Below, in pieces: positions 34,668 to 38,948 of a stretch of DNA of 38,948 bases (position 1 is its first letter; every line of letters starts with the position of its first letter). Source of the DNA: Pseudomonadota bacterium (GTDB lineage Bacteria > Pseudomonadota > Alphaproteobacteria > Rhizobiales > Xanthobacteraceae). A program made the position numbers and the translations under genes. The DNA lies in NCBI GenBank assembly GCA_023386635.1, contig JAEWJH010000011.1, forward strand, positions 1 through 38,948. Direction: 5' to 3'. Under the pieces are notes generated by a model that was not told where the DNA came from, did not search any database, and worked only from the letters and a program-made list of their open reading frames with translations.

Positions 34668-35357
34668 ATGCTGCGCGAGATCGTTCTCGATACGGAAACC
34701 ACCGGCCTCGACGCGCTCAAGGGCGATCGGCTGGTCGAGATCGGCTGTGTCGAGCTGGTCAACCGGTTCCCGACCGGCCGCACCTATCACCAGCGCATCA
34801 ATCCGGAACGCGACGTGCCGGCGGAAGCTTTCGCCGTGCACGGCCTGTCGACCGAGTTCCTGATGACGATGCCGAAATTCACCGAGGTGGTGGATGGCTT
34901 TCTCGATTTCATCGGCGATTCGCCGCTGGTCATTCACAACGCGTCGTTCGACCACGGCTTTCTCTGCGCCGAGCTGAAGCTGTTGAAGCGGCCGCTGATC
35001 GCCAGCGAACGGCTGATCGACACGCTGCTGCTGGCGCGGCGCAAGCATTCCGCCGGGCCGTACAACCTCGACGCGCTGTGCGTGCGTTACGGCATCGACA
35101 ATTCCAAACGCACCAAGCACGGCGCGCTGCTCGACGCGGAATTGCTGGCGGAGGTTTATCTCGAACTGATCGGCGCGCGGCAGGCGTCGCTGATCCTGCT
35201 CGATACCGCGCGCGCGGCCACCGCCTCATCGGGCGGCCGCAATGCGCGCCCGCGGCCGATGCCGCTGCCGCCTCGCATCAGCGAGGCGGAAGTGGCTGCG
35301 CACGAGGCGTTCGTCGCCACGCTGGGCGACGAGGCGGTGTGGAAGGTTTATCGCTAA
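34668..35357 (+). CDS. dnaQ: DNA polymerase III epsilon subunit
   Basis: A 229-residue 3'-5' proofreading exonuclease of the replicative polymerase. Exo I LDTETTGL gives D8 and E10, Exo II is HNASFDHGFL, and Exo III-epsilon is HGALLDAELLAEVY with the catalytic His and Asp. A Pro/Arg-rich linker (about 190-205) leads to a C-terminal helical segment expected to bind the alpha subunit. It starts five bases after coaE, so maf-coaE-dnaQ with the upstream gene forms one operon running away from the candidate origin. Confidence 0.96.
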   Translation: MLREIVLDTETTGLDALKGDRLVEIGCVELVNRFPTGRTYHQRINPERDVPAEAFAVHGLSTEFLMTMPKFTEVVDGFLDFIGDSPLVIHNASFDHGFLCAELKLLKRPLIASERLIDTLLLARRKHSAGPYNLDALCVRYGIDNSKRTKHGALLDAELLAEVYLELIGARQASLILLDTARAATASSGGRNARPRPMPLPPRISEAEVAAHEAFVATLGDEAVWKVYR

Positions 35358-35362
35358 CAACC

Positions 35363-35465
35363 GTCATTCCGGGGCGCGAGCTTGCTCGCGAACCCGGAAT
35401 CCGGCTTACCGAAAATCGTCGTGTCTCTGGATTCCGGATCGCAGCTTCGCTGCGTCCGGAATGAC
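35363..35465. repeat. Palindromic intergenic repeat (GTCATTCCGG type)
   Basis: GTCATTCCGG at 35363-35372 and CCGGAATGAC at 35456-35465 are perfect inverted ends of a 103-base element. Inside, GCGAGC/GCTCGC and CGCAGC/GCTGCG make two smaller hairpins. It separates convergent dnaQ and secB and might also act in termination. The same ends occur at 20098-20202. Confidence 0.75.
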
Positions 35466-35474
35466 CGCGGGATA

Positions 35475-35984
35475 TTACGCCGGCTGCACGTTCGCCGTCG
35501 GCTGCTGCTCCATCATCTTCTGACGATAGAGTGCGACGAAATCGACCGGGTCGAGCAGCAGCGGCGGGAAGCCACCGTTGCGCACGCCGTTGGCGATGAT
35601 CTCACGCGCGAACGGGAACAGCAGGCGCGGGCATTCGATCATCACCAGCGGATGCATGCTCTCCTGCGGCACGTTGAGGATGCGGAAGACGCCGCCATAT
35701 TCGAGGTCGAACGAGAACATCACACCGTTCGGCGTCGAGGCCTTGCCTTCGATTTTCAGCACAACCTCGAACTCGGTCTCCGACATCGGGCCGACATTGA
35801 CGTTGATCTGGATTTCGATCTGCGGCTGCGGCTGACCCTGCTGCAGCGAGCGCGGCGCATTCGGGTTCTCGAACGAGAAGTCCTTGATGTACTGCGCCAG
35901 CACGTTGAGCTGGGGCGGCTGCTGATCGGCTCCGGGCTGTCCCTGAGGAACCGGCTGGGTGGGGCCGCCATTGGTCGTCGTCAT
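35475..35984 (-). CDS. secB: Protein-export chaperone SecB
   Basis: A 169-residue cytoplasmic homotetramer that holds precursor proteins unfolded for SecA. LNVLAQYIKDFSFENPNAPRSL is the family N-terminal signature, followed by beta strands IEIQINVNVGPMSETEFEVVLKIEG, EYGGVFRI, and LLFPFAREIIANGVRNGGFPPLLLDPVDFVALY. A Pro/Gln-rich N-terminal tail of about 25 residues is longer than in E. coli. The position beside dnaQ and opposite fxsA and a Tim44-like gene is conserved in this order. Confidence 0.96.
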   Translation of the reverse strand: MTTTNGGPTQPVPQGQPGADQQPPQLNVLAQYIKDFSFENPNAPRSLQQGQPQPQIEIQINVNVGPMSETEFEVVLKIEGKASTPNGVMFSFDLEYGGVFRILNVPQESMHPLVMIECPRLLFPFAREIIANGVRNGGFPPLLLDPVDFVALYRQKMMEQQPTANVQPA

Positions 35985-36086
35985 TGCGTGTTCTCGTCGG
36001 ATGCGGGGGTCGGAAACGGTTGGCGGCTGGCTAACACGCTCGGGTGGTTCCGAACAAGGCGAACCGGCTTTGCGTTCGGATGAGCC

Positions 36087-36593
36087 TTAATCCGGCCGCG
36101 GGTTCCGATCGGGCGGTGTGTCGTTGGTCCGCCGGTGGTCGAGCCGCGGCTCGGGAACCTGCCGCCAGTCGTCCGGCGCGAGATCGACGACGCCCGGTTC
36201 GGCCGGTGGCGCGGTCCCGCCGGCCAGACGCCGCAACCAGGCCGCCGCGCCCCGGCGGACCGCCGGGACGAGCACCAGCAGGCCAAGGGCAGAGGTGATA
36301 AACCCCGGAATCATCAGTAGAATCGCGGCCGCGAAGCGGGCAATGCCGACATTGTCGAGGTTGATCGTCTGGATCGTCGACTGATCGAACCGGAGTTTGA
36401 CCTGGCCCGCCGCCTGCTCGCGCGCCCGCCGCCACAGCACCATGCCGCAGAGCGACAGCGCGATCAGCGCCAGCCCCGCCTGCACCACGCCGATGGCCAG
36501 AGCGACGGCGATAAAGGCGGCAAACTCGGCGATCGGTAGGCCCAGCAAGGCGAGCAGCAGCCAGCGGAGCGGCGAGGACGGTGGAGTGGGCAT
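36087..36593 (-). CDS. fxsA: FxsA-family membrane protein
   Basis: A 168-residue inner-membrane protein. Two hydrophobic segments (about 10-50) and a third (about 86-110, AAILLMIPGFITSALGLLVLVP) match the FxsA family, whose PGFxTD/S-G-L-L-L motif is recognisable. The C-terminus is Pro/Arg/Asp-rich and hydrophilic. The E. coli protein suppresses F-exclusion of phage T7 when overproduced; its normal role is not known. It lies upstream of secB on the same strand by about 100 bases. Confidence 0.88.
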   Translation of the reverse strand: MPTPPSSPLRWLLLALLGLPIAEFAAFIAVALAIGVVQAGLALIALSLCGMVLWRRAREQAAGQVKLRFDQSTIQTINLDNVGIARFAAAILLMIPGFITSALGLLVLVPAVRRGAAAWLRRLAGGTAPPAEPGVVDLAPDDWRQVPEPRLDHRRTNDTPPDRNPRPD

Positions 36594-36943
36594 GGTCCCG
36601 ATTATGGCAAGAAAAAACGGCTTTGGCGCGGAATGCTCCGAAATGAGGGTGCGACGATTCCTACAAACGGAGCCATTTGACGGCCACCGAGGTTGGCGGC
36701 ACTCCCCTGATCGTCTAGGTTCATCGAACAGACGAACCAGCTGAGGCGAAACATCGCGCCCGACACGGCGCGGCCTTTATCGGCTTGTTGGATCGGCTAT
36801 GGATCATCGGCGCCGCGTGCTTACATGAACTGCGGCAGGCCGGCCCAGGATCGCTCTCCAGAACGCTCCCAGGACCGTACCAGAACCGCGTTTCTGACGG
36901 CGCGTAAGGTGTGAAGGACGTGGTGGGAAGGGAATTGGCTGAC
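36594..36943. other. Divergent gap between fxsA and the Tim44-like gene
   Basis: About 350 bases with no supported gene. It should hold promoters for both divergent genes, but no clear -35/-10 pair, palindrome or regulator site was recognised. The overlapping long minus-strand frame (36821-37702) is a shadow of the Tim44-like gene. Confidence 0.45.
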
Positions 36944-37663
36944 GTGTTCGACATCTACACCATCATTTTCCTGGCGCTGGCGGTGTTCATTTTCCTGCGA
37001 CTGCGCAGCGTGCTCGGTCAGCGCACCGGCCGCGAACGCCCGCCGAGCAATCCCTATGCGCGCCAGCCGGCGCAGCCCGCCGACAAATCCGACAAGAAGG
37101 TCATTCCGCTGCCGAACCGCACCGGCGAACCGGCCGCCAAGCCCGGCGACAGCGCCGGCGAAGCAGCCGTACCGGCCGAACCCTGGAAGGACGTGGCGGA
37201 GGCGGGCTCGCCGGTCGCCGCCGGCCTCGATGCGATCCTCGCCGCCGATCCGCAGTTCGACGCCAAGCACTTCCTCACCGGCGCGCGCGCCGCTTACGAA
37301 ATGATCGTCACCGCGTTCGCCGAGGGCGATCGCCGCACGCTGAAGAATCTGTTGTCGCGCGACGTCTACGAGAATTTCGAGGCCGCCATCGCTGCGCGCG
37401 AGCAGCGCGGCGAGACGGTGGAAAGCCGCTTCGTCGCCATCGACTCCGCGGCCATCGTCGGCGCCGAGCAGCGCGACAAGCAGGCGCAGCTCACGCTGCG
37501 CTTCGTTTCGCAAATGGTGTCCGTGACACGAGACAAGTCCGGCGCGGTGATCGACGGCAATCCCGACAAGGTGACTGACGTCACCGACGTCTGGACCTTC
37601 GTGCGCGATGTGTCCTCGCGCGATCCGAACTGGAAGCTGGTCGCGACCGAGGGCGGTCGCTGA
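36944..37663 (+). CDS. Tim44/TimA-like domain protein
   Basis: A 239-residue membrane-anchored protein. One hydrophobic segment (about 4-22, IYTIIFLALAVFIFLRLR) is followed by the conserved SVLGQRTGRERPP, a Pro/Ala/Lys-rich linker and a C-terminal Tim44-like domain (about 95-239: FLTGARAAYEMIVTAFAEGD, LLSRDVYENFEAAI, VTDVWTFVRDVSSRDPNWKLVAT). The mitochondrial relative tethers Hsp70 to the import channel; the bacterial role is uncertain. The start is chosen at a GTG with AAGGGA ten bases upstream so that the protein begins at the membrane segment; GTG 36911 and TTG 36935 are in-frame alternatives. It lies three bases before mltA. Confidence 0.88.
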   Translation: MFDIYTIIFLALAVFIFLRLRSVLGQRTGRERPPSNPYARQPAQPADKSDKKVIPLPNRTGEPAAKPGDSAGEAAVPAEPWKDVAEAGSPVAAGLDAILAADPQFDAKHFLTGARAAYEMIVTAFAEGDRRTLKNLLSRDVYENFEAAIAAREQRGETVESRFVAIDSAAIVGAEQRDKQAQLTLRFVSQMVSVTRDKSGAVIDGNPDKVTDVTDVWTFVRDVSSRDPNWKLVATEGGR

Positions 37664-37666
37664 TCC

Positions 37667-38948
37667 ATGTCCGGGCCTTTGCGCGCGCCTTGCTCGCCGC
37701 ATCGCGCCAAACCGAGCGCATCTGTCGGCCGGGCGCTTGTCCTGTTATCGCTTTGTCTCGTGTCGACGGCAGCGCTGGCCGAGAAGCCGCGCGCGCTGAC
37801 GATCCGCGATGCGCAGCTCGAGCCGATCGAGTGGAGCGCGCTCGACGGCTGGGGCGATGACGACCAGGCGGCCGCCTATGCCGCCTTCGCCGAAAGCTGC
37901 AAGGCGATCCTGCGCGCCGACCACAAGGCGCGCCACGCGCGGCCGATGCTCGACGGTCTCTATCGCGCCTGCACGCATCTGCGCGGCGGCAGGATCGATG
38001 ACGCGAAAGCGCGCGCCTATTTCGAGGCGAATTTCCGTCCGGTCAGAATTTCTCCGCTGGATTCCAATCAGGGCTTCCTCACCGGCTATTACGAAGCGGT
38101 GTTCGAAGGCTCGCGCGTCGCCACGGCGGACTTCACCGTGCCGATGTATCGCGCGCCGGCGAGCCTCGCGGTCGCCGGCGGCAAGCGCCTCGCGCAGTTT
38201 CCCTCGTCGGGCGCGAAGGTCGGCCGCCTCGTTGCCAAGCGCAAGGTCGTGCCGTTTTACGATCGCACCGCGATCGAGGAAGGCGTACTCGCCGGGCGCG
38301 GCCTCGAAATCTGCTACGTCAAAAGTCCGGTCGATGCGTTCTTCGCGCAGATCCAGGGTTCGGCGCGGGTGCGGCTGCCGGACGGGCATCTGCTGCGGCT
38401 CAATTACGATGCGCATAACGGCCTGCCGTATTACCCGGTCGGCCGCGACCTGATCGACCGTGGCATCATCGACAAGGATGCCATGTCGATGGACCGCATC
38501 CGCGACTGGATGAAAGCCAATCCGGATGAGGCCAAGGCGCTGCGCCGCAAGAACCGCTCGTTCGTGTTTTTCCGCGAAACCGGATTGGCGGAGCACGAGG
38601 AGCCGGTCGGCGCGCAGGGCGTGCCGCTCACCACCGGCCGCTCCATCGCCGTCGACAAGAACCGGCATGTCTACGGCACGCCGTTCTGGATCGAGGCCGA
38701 GTTGCCGATCGAGAGCGAGAAGCCGGAGACGCGCTTCCGCCGCTTGATGATCGCGCAGGACACCGGCTCCGCCATCGTCGGGCCGGCGCGCGCCGACATC
38801 TATTTCGGCGCGGGCGAGGACATCGGCAGCGTCGCGGGGCGCATCAAGCAGAACGGCCGGTTCGTGATGCTGGTGCCGCGCGCGCTCGCGGCGGTCGCCA
38901 CCGCGCCGGTGCCGCTGCCGCCCGCGCGGCCCGATGACGGCGCGGCGG
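37667..38948 (+). CDS. mltA: Membrane-bound lytic murein transglycosylase A, partial at right edge
   Basis: At least 427 residues with no stop before the window ends. After a long basic N-region and a signal-like segment ending STAALA (about 22-38), the 3D/MltA fold has WSALDGWGDDDQAAAYAAF, FLTGYYEAVFEGS, ICYVKSPVDAFFAQIQGSARVRLPDG and the C-terminal MIAQDTGSAIVGPARADIYFGAG with conserved D365 and D377. MltA cleaves peptidoglycan glycan strands from the outer membrane in E. coli; here no lipobox Cys is seen at the cleavage site, so it may be soluble. ATG 37667 starts three bases after the Tim44-like stop. Tim44-like then mltA (often followed by an Smr-domain gene) is a conserved order. Confidence 0.93.
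   Translation, partial: MSGPLRAPCSPHRAKPSASVGRALVLLSLCLVSTAALAEKPRALTIRDAQLEPIEWSALDGWGDDDQAAAYAAFAESCKAILRADHKARHARPMLDGLYRACTHLRGGRIDDAKARAYFEANFRPVRISPLDSNQGFLTGYYEAVFEGSRVATADFTVPMYRAPASLAVAGGKRLAQFPSSGAKVGRLVAKRKVVPFYDRTAIEEGVLAGRGLEICYVKSPVDAFFAQIQGSARVRLPDGHLLRLNYDAHNGLPYYPVGRDLIDRGIIDKDAMSMDRIRDWMKANPDEAKALRRKNRSFVFFRETGLAEHEEPVGAQGVPLTTGRSIAVDKNRHVYGTPFWIEAELPIESEKPETRFRRLMIAQDTGSAIVGPARADIYFGAGEDIGSVAGRIKQNGRFVMLVPRALAAVATAPVPLPPARPDDGAA

Noticed and set aside
36821..37702. 293-residue minus-strand open frame
   Set aside because: Shadow of the Tim44-like gene, which has a clear membrane segment and family motifs on the plus strand.

Overview
This window looks like a chromosomal segment of a high-GC alphaproteobacterium of the order Hyphomicrobiales (Rhizobiales), probably close to the Bradyrhizobium/Nitrobacteraceae/Xanthobacteraceae group. 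The evidence is gene order (rho, hemJ, mnmE, mnmG, rsmG, parA, parB on one side and the kinase/pyrophosphorylase gene, maf, coaE, dnaQ, secB, fxsA, Tim44-like, mltA on the other), a CtrA-type TTAA-N7-TTAA site, and several palindromic intergenic repeats of the kind common in that group. The genus cannot be fixed from the sequence alone.

Layout. Positions 1-3000 look accessory: the N-terminus of a possible integrase runs off the left edge, then about 820 bases hold no convincing gene, then come an amidohydrolase-2 family protein and a Tat-exported Bug/TctC solute-binding protein. Positions 3000-13000 are housekeeping: a DapC-like aminotransferase with ftsK downstream, lolA, xthA, a small cyclic-nucleotide-binding protein, an OmpR/PhoB response regulator, a YkuD L,D-transpeptidase and a HerA-type ATPase. 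Positions 13000-15600 hold yggS, a Crp/Fnr regulator divergent from a single-domain receiver, and a DUF2171 protein. Positions 15797-20075 are the leuS-lptE-holA operon, followed by a convergent lytic transglycosylase.

Positions 21229-25633 are the minus-strand chromosome-segregation operon mnmG-rsmG-parA-parB. The two parS-like sites that ParB should bind (25738-25753 and 26395-26410) bracket the intergenic space between mnmG and mnmE. Next come mnmE, a divergent DUF255 thioredoxin-fold protein, rho and hemJ. The 450-base gap between hemJ and the kinase/pyrophosphorylase gene is the best candidate for the replication origin. It sits where Caulobacter Cori sits relative to the homologue of that gene, carries five GANTC (CcrM) sites in 315 bases and DnaA-box-like sequences, and is the point from which flanking genes diverge. 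To its right are maf, coaE, dnaQ, secB, fxsA, a Tim44-like protein and an mltA gene that runs off the right edge.

The most interesting observations are the probable oriC with paired parS sites 6-7 kb away, a CtrA site plus DnaA-like box ahead of the aminotransferase-ftsK unit, a 100-base stretch of 26% GC inside mnmE, an amidohydrolase with substituted metal-ligand positions, and an unusual nested palindrome between the Crp/Fnr and receiver genes. I found no CRISPR array, rRNA or tRNA gene, complete insertion sequence or recognisable defence system.
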